NCBI GenBank assembly: GCA_016714225.1
Contig: JADJNS010000026.1
Coordinates: 124,001-188,000 of the forward strand
DNA: 64,000 nt
From: Archangiaceae bacterium
GTDB lineage: Bacteria > Myxococcota > Myxococcia > Myxococcales > Myxococcaceae
Direction: 5' to 3'
Made by a program: the position numbers and the translations under genes. How positions within the stretch are numbered: position 1 is the stretch's first letter; every line of letters starts with the position of its first letter. Below the pieces are notes generated by a model. It saw only the letters and a program-made list of their open reading frames with translations. It was not told where the DNA came from and did no database searches. Shown piece after piece: positions 1 through 7,691 of this stretch.

Positions 1-1110
1 CATCAGCTTCTCCAGCTCGGTGTTCACCCGGTCTTCGTCCCACGTCACGTGCTGAAGGTTCTGCACCCACTCGAAGTAGCTCACCGTCACGCCGCCCGCG
101 TTGGCGAGAATGTCGGGCACCACCAGCACGCCCTTCTTCTCGAACACCTCATCGGCCTCGGGCGTGCACGGCGCGTTCGCGCCCTCGAGAATGATCTTCG
201 CCCGCACCTCTGCCGCCACCGACCGGGTCAGCACGCTGCCCAGCGCCGCCGGAATCAGCACGTCGCAGTCGCAGGTGAGCAGCTCTTCGCTGCCGCACGG
301 CACGCCGCCGCCGAAGCCCTTCACCGAGCCCGTCTTGCGCGCGTGATCGAACAGCGCCGGCACGTCGAGCCCCTTCGGGTTCTTCACCCCGCCGTTCACG
401 TCGCTCACCGCCACGATGATGCCGCCGTCTTCGTGCACCAGCCGCGCCGCGTGGCTGCCGACGTTGCCGAAGCCCTGCACCGCGAAGCGGGTGCCCTTCA
501 CCGGCAGGCCCACGTCGCGGGCGATCTCCCGCGCGATGTAGAGCAGGCCGCGCCCGGTCGCCGCCTCACGCCCGCGGCTGCCGTACAGGTCGATCGGCTT
601 GCCGGTCACCACCGCCGGCGAGTGCCCGTGGTACTTCGAGTACTGATCCATGATCCACGCCATCACCTGGGGGTTGGTGTTGACGTCGGGCGCGGGAATG
701 TCGCGGGTCGGGCCGATGATGTCTTGAATCTGATCGACGAACTTGCGGGTCAGGCGCTCGAGCTCTTTGCTCGACAGGCCGATCGGGTCGACCCGAATGC
801 CGCCCTTGGCGCCGCCGAACGGCAGGTTCACCACCGCCGTCTTCCACGTCATCAGCGAGGCCAGCGAGAGCACCTCGTCGCTGTCGACCTCGGGGTGGTA
901 CCGCAGCCCGCCCTTCATCGGCCCGCGGCTGTTGTCGTGCTGCACGCGGTAGCCGTCGAAGGTTCGAATCTCTCCGTTGTCGAGCTCGATCGAGACCTGC
1001 ACCTTCACTTCACGAAGCGGCGCGGCGAGCAGCGTCTCGATTCGCTCGCCCACGTCCATGATGCGGGCTGCCTTCTTGAAGTAGTGGGCCGTCGCCTCGG
1101 CAGATGTCAT
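1..1110 (-). CDS. gdhA: Glutamate dehydrogenase (Glu/Leu/Phe/Val family), 3' end cut off
   Basis: Reversible NAD(P)-linked deamination of glutamate to 2-oxoglutarate and ammonia in the cytoplasm. The frame opens at ATG 1110 and is still open at base 1, so 370 codons of a usual 410-450 are present. The catalytic domain shows PMKGGLRYHP near residue 64 and NLPFGGAKGG near 95-104 with the catalytic lysine. The Rossmann domain shows GFGNVG at 213-218, followed by ILEGANAP. The start lies 24 bp from the divergent XRE gene, so the two probably share a control region. The family (glutamate versus branched-chain amino acid dehydrogenase) is sure; exact substrate and cofactor cannot be read from sequence, though length and motifs favour glutamate. 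Confidence 0.9.
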   Translation of the reverse strand, partial: MTSAEATAHYFKKAARIMDVGERIETLLAAPLREVKVQVSIELDNGEIRTFDGYRVQHDNSRGPMKGGLRYHPEVDSDEVLSLASLMTWKTAVVNLPFGGAKGGIRVDPIGLSSKELERLTRKFVDQIQDIIGPTRDIPAPDVNTNPQVMAWIMDQYSKYHGHSPAVVTGKPIDLYGSRGREAATGRGLLYIAREIARDVGLPVKGTRFAVQGFGNVGSHAARLVHEDGGIIVAVSDVNGGVKNPKGLDVPALFDHARKTGSVKGFGGGVPCGSEELLTCDCDVLIPAALGSVLTRSVAAEVRAKIILEGANAPCTPEADEVFEKKGVLVVPDILANAGGVTVSYFEWVQNLQHVTWDEDRVNTELEKLM

Positions 1111-1134
1111 GGTGGCCGGGGAAGATACCCTCTC

Positions 1135-1632
1135 ATGCCAGCCTTCTGGGAAGATCCGACCGAGGACCTGCGCGACGACGCGAAGGAGAGCCTCAAGGCG
1201 CTCGCACGAAGAGTTCGCGCGCTGCGCGAGTCGCTCTCGCTCAAGCAGGAAGAGCTCGCCCAGCGCTGCGGCATCTCGGTCAGCTTCGTCTCGCTGCTCG
1301 AGCGCGGTGAGCGCAGCCCCAGCTACGAGACCCTGGTGCAGATCGCCAAGTCGCTCGAGGTGCCGGTTCAAGAGCTCTTCCGCGACGGCCCTTCACTCGA
1401 CGCCGCCGACCCCTCGCACGCCCGCCTGCTCGAGTTCGCGAAAAAGGCCCACCTGAGCCGCGCCCAGGTGGACCGTTTCATCGCCGTCGGCTACGCGATG
1501 TTCGGGCTCGAAGCCGAGCCCCGCGTGGGAAAGCGACCGAGCGTCTGCAGTGTCGAAAACTGCGGACGCCCGGTGCTCGCTCGAGGTCTGTGCGGGCCGC
1601 ACTACCACCGCGCCCGCCGCGCTCGGGTCTGA
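1135..1632 (+). CDS. XRE-family HTH regulator with C-terminal Cys/His zinc-knuckle motif
   Basis: A 165-residue DNA-binding protein. Residues about 20-75 form a Cro/CI-type helix-turn-helix (LKQEELAQRCGISVSFVSLLERGERSPSY is the recognisable core; only part is quoted as motif). The C-terminus carries a C-x4-C-x8-C-x3-H pattern (CSVENC ... LCGPHYHRAR), a likely zinc-binding knuckle. The start is ATG 1135: the frame is open far upstream, but that part is antisense to glutamate dehydrogenase. Because the gene diverges from the dehydrogenase across 24 bp, control of that gene or of itself is a reasonable inference, not shown. Function of the tail is unknown. Confidence 0.85.
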   Translation: MPAFWEDPTEDLRDDAKESLKALARRVRALRESLSLKQEELAQRCGISVSFVSLLERGERSPSYETLVQIAKSLEVPVQELFRDGPSLDAADPSHARLLEFAKKAHLSRAQVDRFIAVGYAMFGLEAEPRVGKRPSVCSVENCGRPVLARGLCGPHYHRARRARV

Positions 1633-1635
1633 GGG

Positions 1636-2544
1636 TTACGCAGCCGGAGTGTGCTGCTGCAGCTTCTGGGCGTCCTTGATGTCGCCCTGGAGCGTCTTCA
1701 CCGACTGATCGATCAGCGAGTCGAGCTTCTTGTCGCTGCTCGCCCCGCGCCAGCCCTGCAGCCGGTCGATCGCCTTCTGCGAGCCGTCGATCACGTCAGA
1801 GAGGAACTGCGAGTCGAACTCGGTGCCCTGCAGGTTGCGCAGGCGGTCGAGCTTCGCTTCCTTGCGCTCCTTCGCCTGCTGCTGCCGATCGGCGTTCGCC
1901 ATGCCCGTCGAGAGCGAGGGGTTGTTCACGCCGCTCTGATCATTCGACGGCGCCTCGGCGTTCTTCTCGGCCCGCGTCGCCGGCGGCGTGTTGCCGTAGT
2001 CGTTCGTCGCGGTGCGGCCCGAGCCGCTCTTCTCGTAGCCGCTGCCCGGGCCACCGGTGCCCGGCTGGCTGTACGAGTTCGGCGTCTGGGTGCCCATCTG
2101 CGAGCCGCTGCGGTTGGTGGCGCTCACGCCGCCCGGGCTGCCCGGAGCGTAGAGGTCATCGTTCGCGCCGGTGGTGCCCGTTCGCTCGGCGGGGTCGCTG
2201 CCCTCGATGGCATTGGGCGCGATCGCGAATTCGTCGAGCGTCAGGCCCTTGTCCTTCGCGAACGCGCTGACCTGCCCGTCGAGCTTCTGGTGCTCGCGAA
2301 TCAGCTTGCTGCCGAAGTTGCGCAGCTTGTCGTTGCCGCCGCGGGTCTGCGCCAGCGTGCCCAGCTCGACGTTCATCGAGCTGATGTGGTGCAGCTTGTT
2401 CACCACCTTCGCGTCGCTGTAGCCGCTCTCGGCTCCAGCTGCGGTGGTCGTTTCTCGGACCTGGTTCTTCTGCGTCTTCACCTGATCTTCCGCCGACGCG
2501 ACGACCGGCAATGCAAGTGAAGCCGCGATGATCAATGCCTTCAT
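1636..2544 (-). CDS. DUF4142 family exported protein split by a low-complexity insert
   Basis: 302 residues with a signal peptide (MKALIIAASLALPVVASA) and a DUF4142 ferritin-like helical fold, a periplasmic/outer-membrane-associated family of unknown biochemical role. The first pair of helices lies at about 43-100 (SSMNVELGTLA ... REHQKLDGQVSAFAKDKG) and the second at about 222-300 (RLRNLQGTEFDSQFL ... LDSLIDQSVKTLQGDI). Between them sit about 110 residues rich in Gly, Ser, Thr, Asn and Pro, not typical of the family. A strong ribosome site (GGAGGA) lies seven bases before the ATG. It ends three bases from the converging XRE gene. Confidence 0.8.
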   Translation of the reverse strand: MKALIIAASLALPVVASAEDQVKTQKNQVRETTTAAGAESGYSDAKVVNKLHHISSMNVELGTLAQTRGGNDKLRNFGSKLIREHQKLDGQVSAFAKDKGLTLDEFAIAPNAIEGSDPAERTGTTGANDDLYAPGSPGGVSATNRSGSQMGTQTPNSYSQPGTGGPGSGYEKSGSGRTATNDYGNTPPATRAEKNAEAPSNDQSGVNNPSLSTGMANADRQQQAKERKEAKLDRLRNLQGTEFDSQFLSDVIDGSQKAIDRLQGWRGASSDKKLDSLIDQSVKTLQGDIKDAQKLQQHTPAA

Positions 2545-2595
2545 GGGTATTCCTCCGGGTTGATGGGGTTGGCCCTGAAGGCTGCATCGCTCATG

Positions 2596-2615
2596 CCCCT
2601 ACCTTTCCGTAGGGG
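2596..2615 (-). terminator. Hairpin between PilZ gene and DUF4142 gene
   Basis: Perfect 7-bp stem CCCCTAC/GTAGGGG with a GGAAAG loop on the minus strand, between the end of the PilZ gene and the DUF4142 start. It could end the upstream lipoprotein/PilZ transcript or act in the leader of the DUF4142 gene. No U-run follows, so termination is uncertain. Confidence 0.35.
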
Positions 2616-2644
2616 GTTGGAGCGCCTGAAGCCGCCGAAACGCC

Positions 2645-3259
2645 TCAACTCGTCGAGAGCCGGGCGAGCAGCTTGTACAGCTTGAGCAGCGCCGCCGGGT
2701 CGTCGTCAGAGAACTCGACCCCGAAGCCCTGGGCGGGCCCGGCGTTGCGCTGCCACGCCACGCGGCCCTTCAGCGTGAAGCTGAGAAACGCGCGCGGCGG
2801 AGTGACCCGCATCTCGACCGCTTCACCGACGGGAATCGGGTCGGGAGACCGCACGAACGCTCCGCCGTCGCTCAAGTCGACCAGCAGCTCTTTGCGGGTG
2901 CGCCCACCGTGAATGATGCGCACCGGCAGGTCGGTGGCCTGGCGCGGCGCGTTGCGCAGCGCCGAGGGCGCGAGCTCGGCGCGCGCGAACTGCATCAGCC
3001 GCTCGGCCTCGTGGTCGCCGAGAAAGTCGACCCCGAACGACTCGCGCAGGTTCCGGTTGCCGCTCAGCCGCGCCCAGGCCAGCTGGCCCTTGAGTTGAAA
3101 GTCGCGCCGCGGCCGCTGCACCTGCACCAGCAGGGTGACCAGATCTCCGACGGCTCCGGGCGCCCGGCCCTCGAGCGTCAGGCCTCCCAATTTTCCGTTC
3201 GGGTAGAACCGGGCAATCAGGTCGGCGGGAAACGCGACTTGCAGCTTCAGCTCGAGCAC
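2645..3259 (-). CDS. Tandem PilZ-domain protein
   Basis: 204 residues made of two PilZ-like beta-barrels. The first (about 1-100) lacks the c-di-GMP motif. The second (about 105-204) has RNAPR (RxxxR) and DLSDGGAF (D/NxSxxG), the two ligand-binding motifs of PilZ, so c-di-GMP binding is plausible. It resembles the Myxococcus paralogous PilZ set. The start is GTG 3259, five bases after the stop of the large lipoprotein gene, so it is probably the last gene of a three-gene minus-strand operon. The link suggests a cyclic-di-GMP-responsive partner for envelope lipoproteins; that is inference. Confidence 0.75.
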   Translation of the reverse strand: MLELKLQVAFPADLIARFYPNGKLGGLTLEGRAPGAVGDLVTLLVQVQRPRRDFQLKGQLAWARLSGNRNLRESFGVDFLGDHEAERLMQFARAELAPSALRNAPRQATDLPVRIIHGGRTRKELLVDLSDGGAFVRSPDPIPVGEAVEMRVTPPRAFLSFTLKGRVAWQRNAGPAQGFGVEFSDDDPAALLKLYKLLARLSTS

Positions 3260-3264
3260 CGGCG

Positions 3265-5373
3265 TCAGGGCGCGTCGACGGGCGCCAGCAGCAGGGCGTT
3301 GTCGACGTGCGGCTCTCCGCTGATCAGCTTGGCGTGAATGCGCGCGTGGCTCGCGAAGACCTTGCCGTTCTCGAACACCCCGTCGGCGAAGAAGCCCACC
3401 GCACCCACGGTGGCCGGGCTGGTCAGCACCTGCCAGCTGGTGGCGCCGCGCTTGGCGAGCTTCAGGTCGCCCTTCGTCGCGTCCTGGTACACCGCGTAGA
3501 GCTGCCCGGCGGCGGGGCCGAACACCAGCGCGCTGTCGGTGCCCACCCAGTCGTTCTCACCGCTGCCCATCGCGCCGGTGCCGGGGTCGATCACCTCGGG
3601 CGTGGTGCCGGCGGTGAAGGTGATGCCGTTGTAGTACTTGAGCGCCTTGCTCGAGAAGTCGTGGTAGCTCACTGCGACCCGCTTGGTGGTCGGGTCGATC
3701 TTCACGTCGGGGAAGTAGCCGGTGTCGCCGCTGCCGTCGACCAGCACCGCCGCGCCGACCACCGCGCCGGTGGGCCCGAGGTGAATGCCGTAGAGATCGC
3801 CCTTCGCCACCGTGGCCCCGGTGGGCGTCGCCCGGCGCATGTACGCCAGGTACGCGTCTTTGCCGTTGAAGGCGAGCGAGGTGAACAGGCCCACCCCTTC
3901 GGGGATGTCTTGCAGCGTGCTGGGGTTGTACTTCTTGGCGCACTTCGGAGTGCTGCCGACCAGCACGCACGTCTCGGTGTTCACGTCGCACGCCGAGGCG
4001 CCGCCGTCGCCCACGCACGCTCCGCCGCTGCCCGCCATCAGGCACGCCGGGCCGCTGCCGGGGTCGGCGCACACGTTGTTGCAGCCGCTGCACGCCGGCG
4101 TCGGCCGGCCCTGGCAGGCCAGCGTCTTGAGGGTCCAGTCGCCGGGGCCCGGCGTCGGCGAAGACGCCTTCGCGAACTTCAGCGCCGTGATGTACGCCTT
4201 GGGCGTGGTCGGCGCCGGAGACGGGCAGGTGCTCGGGTCGAACGTCGCGTCGCCCCCGCGCTGGAAGTAGGCGATGCCCGGCAGGCCGTCTTGGTCGACC
4301 GCCAGCGAGGTGTAGAGGCCCACGTCGGCCGCGTCGCCGTCGACGCGCATCGTCGTCCACTTGTTGTCGCCCGCGTTGCGCCAGGCGAAGCGCAGGTTGC
4401 CGCCGGTCGCGTCGTAGTAGCTGACGAACACGGTGTTGTTCGGGCCGATCGCGATGTCGGTGTACCGGCCCACGTCGTCGCCCGGCGCGAGAATGCCGTT
4501 GCGCGCTCCGTGCGGGCCGTAGGTCGGCGTGCCGTCGGGCACTCCGTCGACGTACTCGGGGAAGCCGGTCGCCACCTTGCCGCTGGTGTCGAACTTGTAG
4601 ACCGCGAGGTCTCCGAACTGCCCGTCGTAGGTCGAGGCCCACAGCGCCTTGCCCGGGTCGGCGGTGATGGCGCTGAAGCGGCCCAGGTCTTCGCTCTTCA
4701 GTCCCGGCAGCTCGGCGCAGACGCACTTGGTGTTGGCGAGCTTGCAGGTGTCCCAGAGGTCGCGCGAGTCGGCGAAGGTGGCGATGAAGCCCGGGCTGCA
4801 CGTCATCGGGCATGCCGCGGCGGTGCGGCCGGTCGGAGACGCGTAGTCCTGGCAGCGCGAGAGGGTCGGCACGCACGCCGAGCCCGCGTCGCAGCCGCCC
4901 TCGCAGGGCAGGTCGGCCATGCACTCGCCGTTGAAGCACGACTGCCCCTCGGGGCACTCGCCCAGCGTGCCGCAGGCGTGAAAGCGGCAGCGCTTCGAGT
5001 CGCCGAAGCGGGGGTCCGTCCACGTCTCGCAGAAGCGGTCACCCTTGTCGCCGCAGTCTTTGTCGACCTCGCACGAGAGCACTTTGTCGAGACAGACTTT
5101 GCGATTCTCGGGGCACGTCTGGCCCGCACAGCAGTCGGCCTCGGTGGTGCACGCGCGGTCGCCCTGAATGCAGCACATGAAGTCGGCGTCGCGGTTCGGC
5201 TTGCGGCAGTTGTAGTGCTCGCCGCACTCCGACGTCGCTTTGCAGTCGTCAGGCTTGCCTTCCTCGACGCCCTGCAGGCCCATGCACTGGTGCGTCACCA
5301 CTCCGGGCCCCTTGCAGTCACAGCCGATGATGAACGAGCACGCTGCGAGCGCGAGCAGGACCGGAATTCTCAT
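3265..5373 (-). CDS. Large Cys-rich lipoprotein with repeated beta-propeller-like segments
   Basis: 702 residues, exported as a lipoprotein: the N-terminal hydrophobic stretch ends in FIIGC followed by DCKG. Residues about 20-200 are unusually Cys-rich (over 25 cysteines, spaced like small disulfide-rich modules: CCIQGDRAC, DCCAGQTC, CFNGEC). The rest contains repeats such as YTDIAIGPNNTVFVSYYD, LYTSLAVDQDGLPGIAYF and LFTSLAFNGKDAYLAYM, which look like propeller blades, with a second Cys-rich insert at about 420-470. The ATG at 5373 overlaps the stop of the upstream lipoprotein gene (ATGA), showing coupling. Role unknown; surface or periplasmic binding is the likely theme. The frame stays open upstream of the ATG but loses the signal peptide logic. 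Confidence 0.8.
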   Translation of the reverse strand: MRIPVLLALAACSFIIGCDCKGPGVVTHQCMGLQGVEEGKPDDCKATSECGEHYNCRKPNRDADFMCCIQGDRACTTEADCCAGQTCPENRKVCLDKVLSCEVDKDCGDKGDRFCETWTDPRFGDSKRCRFHACGTLGECPEGQSCFNGECMADLPCEGGCDAGSACVPTLSRCQDYASPTGRTAAACPMTCSPGFIATFADSRDLWDTCKLANTKCVCAELPGLKSEDLGRFSAITADPGKALWASTYDGQFGDLAVYKFDTSGKVATGFPEYVDGVPDGTPTYGPHGARNGILAPGDDVGRYTDIAIGPNNTVFVSYYDATGGNLRFAWRNAGDNKWTTMRVDGDAADVGLYTSLAVDQDGLPGIAYFQRGGDATFDPSTCPSPAPTTPKAYITALKFAKASSPTPGPGDWTLKTLACQGRPTPACSGCNNVCADPGSGPACLMAGSGGACVGDGGASACDVNTETCVLVGSTPKCAKKYNPSTLQDIPEGVGLFTSLAFNGKDAYLAYMRRATPTGATVAKGDLYGIHLGPTGAVVGAAVLVDGSGDTGYFPDVKIDPTTKRVAVSYHDFSSKALKYYNGITFTAGTTPEVIDPGTGAMGSGENDWVGTDSALVFGPAAGQLYAVYQDATKGDLKLAKRGATSWQVLTSPATVGAVGFFADGVFENGKVFASHARIHAKLISGEPHVDNALLLAPVDAP

Positions 5374-5882
5374 GGCGAAAACCTCATACCACCCGCATCG
5401 GCCCGGGTCAGCACGTGCTCCAGCATGGCAGGGTTTCGGGGTCGAGCGGGAGTCACACACCCTTCGCCGATGACTCCGTCGGCCGCGGCGAGCAGCGCGA
5501 GGCCGGCGTCGTCGCACCGCGTCACCCGCACCGGGAAGCTCATCGGGCACGTCTGGCCCGACGGCAGGCCGCCCAGCGCGCGCACCTCGCCGGCGAAGCC
5601 GCCATCGCCGCGCCACAGGGTGAGGCTCACCGTGCTGCCCGCGTCGAAGGCGGGCGCGCCGCCGTCGAAGGTGCGCCACACGCTCAGCTCGAGCGTGCCC
5701 CCGTCGTCGCGGCCCTGGTAGCGCCACGAGGGGTCGGTGGCGTGCACGTACCAGCCGCTCAGGTCGACCGAGCACGGGTCGACGGCCGCGATCAGCCTCG
5801 CCGCGGGCGCCACCGCAGGCACCACCGGCCGCGGACACCCGCTCAACGCGCACAGAAAGACGAGTACCCGGCCCGGCCGCAT
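5370..5882 (-). CDS. Small lipoprotein of unknown function
   Basis: 170 residues with a lipoprotein signal (CALSGCPRP, lipobox LSGC at about 12-15). The mature part has four or more cysteines and aromatic/beta-rich sequence (GWYVHATDPSWRYQG) and no family that I recognise. It is the first gene of a coupled minus-strand unit: its TGA overlaps the ATG of the 702-residue lipoprotein. The promoter should lie in the 64 bp before it, shared with the divergent PEGA gene at 5947. Confidence 0.7.
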   Translation of the reverse strand: MRPGRVLVFLCALSGCPRPVVPAVAPAARLIAAVDPCSVDLSGWYVHATDPSWRYQGRDDGGTLELSVWRTFDGGAPAFDAGSTVSLTLWRGDGGFAGEVRALGGLPSGQTCPMSFPVRVTRCDDAGLALLAAADGVIGEGCVTPARPRNPAMLEHVLTRADAGGMRFSP

Positions 5883-5946
5883 GTGGGAGCGCGCACCATA
5901 CGCGAGAACGTGGAACCTTCACGGTGCGTGGTAGCTTCCAGCGCAC

Positions 5947-6879
5947 ATGAGAAGCGCCCTTCTCCTCGTTCTGGCGTTGGTCTCGGTTCCGGCGCTCGCG
6001 CAGGACGACGACGAGCTCCCCGCGCTGCCCGCGGCCAAGCCCAAGCCCAAGCCGAACCGGCCCAAGCCCAAGCCCGCAGCCAAGAAGCAGGCGGCGCCGA
6101 TCTCCGACGACGACCTGCCCGCGCTGCCGGCGCAGAAGGGCGACCTGGTGGTCAAGCTCGCCACGCCGATGAAGGGCGCCAGGCTCACCATCGACGATCG
6201 CGAGATTGGCCTGCTGCCCCAGCCGATGCAGAGCCTCACCGCCGGCGAGCACACCCTCACCGTGCGGCGCCTCGGCTACGCGCTGTTCAGCAAGAAGGTG
6301 GTGGTCGCGGCCAACAAGACCAGCGAGGTCGCGGTCTCGCTCGAGGCCGTCTCGGCGGTGCTCACCGTCAGCAGCGACGTGGCCGGCGCCCAGGTGTTCG
6401 TGAACGGCCGCCTGGCCGGCACCGCGCCGCTGATCGAGCTCGAGGTGCCTCCGGGCAGCCTCGAGGTCGCGGTGAAGAAAGACGGCTACCACGACGGCTC
6501 GCAGGTGCTCACCGCCCGCCCCGGCAAGGACTACCCCATCGAGGTCAAGCTCGGCGCGCCCATCACCTCGACGGTGGTGGCCACCAACAGCGACGCACCG
6601 CTCAACACCGAGCTCACGCCCAGCACCACCGCGGCCGGCGAGCCGATCACCGGCGCCGAAGCCACCTACGACCCGAACCCGTTCTACAAGACCTGGTGGT
6701 TCTGGACGGCGACCGTCGTGGTGGTGACCGCCATCGTGGTGGGCTCGGTTCTGCTCGCCAACGGCCCGCTCTCGAGCACCTCGCAGCTGCGTCGCAGCGA
6801 CTTCAAGTGCTACGCGACCATGGCCTGTGACGGCTGGGTGAACATGCCCACCGCCATCGTGCCGCTCGGCATGCACTGA
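5947..6879 (+). CDS. Exported PEGA-domain protein with one membrane helix
   Basis: 310 residues. A signal peptide (about 1-19) is followed by a Lys-Pro-rich spacer (KPKPKPNRPKPKPAAKK at about 31-50). Two PEGA beta-sandwich repeats follow at about 62-135 and 136-205 (motifs ARLTIDDREIG and AQVFVNGRLAGTAPL). A membrane helix sits at about 243-265, then a short tail. PEGA domains are found in envelope proteins and kinase tails in myxobacteria; the ligand is unknown. The Lys/Pro spacer would suit crossing a periplasm or cell wall. Divergent from the lipoprotein operon at 5882. Confidence 0.8.
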   Translation: MRSALLLVLALVSVPALAQDDDELPALPAAKPKPKPNRPKPKPAAKKQAAPISDDDLPALPAQKGDLVVKLATPMKGARLTIDDREIGLLPQPMQSLTAGEHTLTVRRLGYALFSKKVVVAANKTSEVAVSLEAVSAVLTVSSDVAGAQVFVNGRLAGTAPLIELEVPPGSLEVAVKKDGYHDGSQVLTARPGKDYPIEVKLGAPITSTVVATNSDAPLNTELTPSTTAAGEPITGAEATYDPNPFYKTWWFWTATVVVVTAIVVGSVLLANGPLSSTSQLRRSDFKCYATMACDGWVNMPTAIVPLGMH

Positions 6880-6897
6880 GGCAGAATCCGAGACCGG

Positions 6898-7077
6898 TCA
6901 GGGTGAGCTCGTCGACCCTGCCGTCGCCCGCCGAAGGCTTCAGGCGCAGATACTCCATCGTATGGGTGCGCACGCTCTGCTGCTTGGCGCCTGGAGTATG
7001 CGGCGCTGTGCGTTCCAGCGGCGACAGCACCCATTCGACTTCGGCACGGCGTTCGCCGTGCCTGCGCTCAGGGTGAG
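6898..7077 (-). repeat. Dispersed intergenic repeat, copy A
   Basis: About 180 bp that, read on the minus strand, match two copies at 43.3-43.6 kb. Shared blocks: TCACCCTGAGCG at one end; GAAGTCGAATGGGTG; CTGGAACGCA; ACTCCA ... CAAGCAG; a CGATGGAGTAT block that pairs with the ACTCCA block; CTTCGGCGGGCGACGG; and GACGAGCTCACC at the other end. This copy also carries a perfect palindrome at 7043-7062 (GGCACGGCG/CGCCGTGCC). It fills nearly all of the space between two genes. Confidence 0.8.
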
Positions 7078-7081
7078 CGCG

Positions 7082-7660
7082 TTACTGACCCTTGAGCTCG
7101 TCGCCGCTGCGCTCGCCGGGCTCGGGCCGCAGCGCCACGTAGACGTCGCTCACCCGGCCCACCCCGAAGTAGTCGAGCGCGGTCGCGCGCAGCTTGAACG
7201 GCCGGTCGGGCAGCTTCGAGGTGAGGTTGATCTCGCCCGGCTCGAAGTTGAAGGCGCGGCGGCCGAGGTTGTCGATGGTCTCGCTGCCGATGCTCACCGT
7301 GTCGGTGAAGCCCACCGACATGCGGTCCGAGATCTGGCCGTTGTCGGCGACCACCTCGATGAGCAGGAAGTTGTCGACGCTGAACCCCTGGGTGCAGGCC
7401 TCGTCGCCGAAGAGCCGCGCCACCAGGCCGTCGGCGGTGAGCAGCGGCGTCTCACCGGTCGCCACCACGTGCGGGGTGCGGTCGTGGTCGCGCGTGTCGA
7501 TCTCGACGTCGCTGCGCACCTGGCCGAGGGTGGTGGTCTCGCTCTCGGGGGTATCGGAGATGAGCTTCACCACCTGCGGCCGGGCCTTGGACTCGTCGAC
7601 CCGCTTGGGGCACCCCGAGACCACGATTTCCAGCGCGACGAGCAGGGCGATGCGGCGCAT
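7082..7660 (-). CDS. Lipoprotein of unknown function
   Basis: 192 residues from ATG 7660, with a lipoprotein signal ending VVSGC (about 13-17). The mature protein is mainly beta-strand-like and ends in a segment LRATALDYFGVGRVSDVYVALRP; no family recognised. It diverges from the PEGA protein at 7692 with only 31 bp between starts, so they probably share a promoter region and may act together at the envelope. Its stop lies four bases from the dispersed repeat. Confidence 0.7.
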   Translation of the reverse strand: MRRIALLVALEIVVSGCPKRVDESKARPQVVKLISDTPESETTTLGQVRSDVEIDTRDHDRTPHVVATGETPLLTADGLVARLFGDEACTQGFSVDNFLLIEVVADNGQISDRMSVGFTDTVSIGSETIDNLGRRAFNFEPGEINLTSKLPDRPFKLRATALDYFGVGRVSDVYVALRPEPGERSGDELKGQ

Positions 7661-7691
7661 AATGGGTCGTTCTAGACGAGGGAGGCTGCGA

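Noticed and set aside
950..985. GGTTCGAATC, as in a tRNA T-arm
   Set aside because: It lies inside the glutamate dehydrogenase coding frame and no acceptor stem, anticodon arm or CCA can be placed around it.
3307..5721. Long open frame on the plus strand opposite the lipoprotein operon
   Set aside because: Arg/Ala/Val/His-rich translation without domains; the opposite strand has signal peptides, disulfide modules and ATGA coupling. High GC makes such antisense frames common here.
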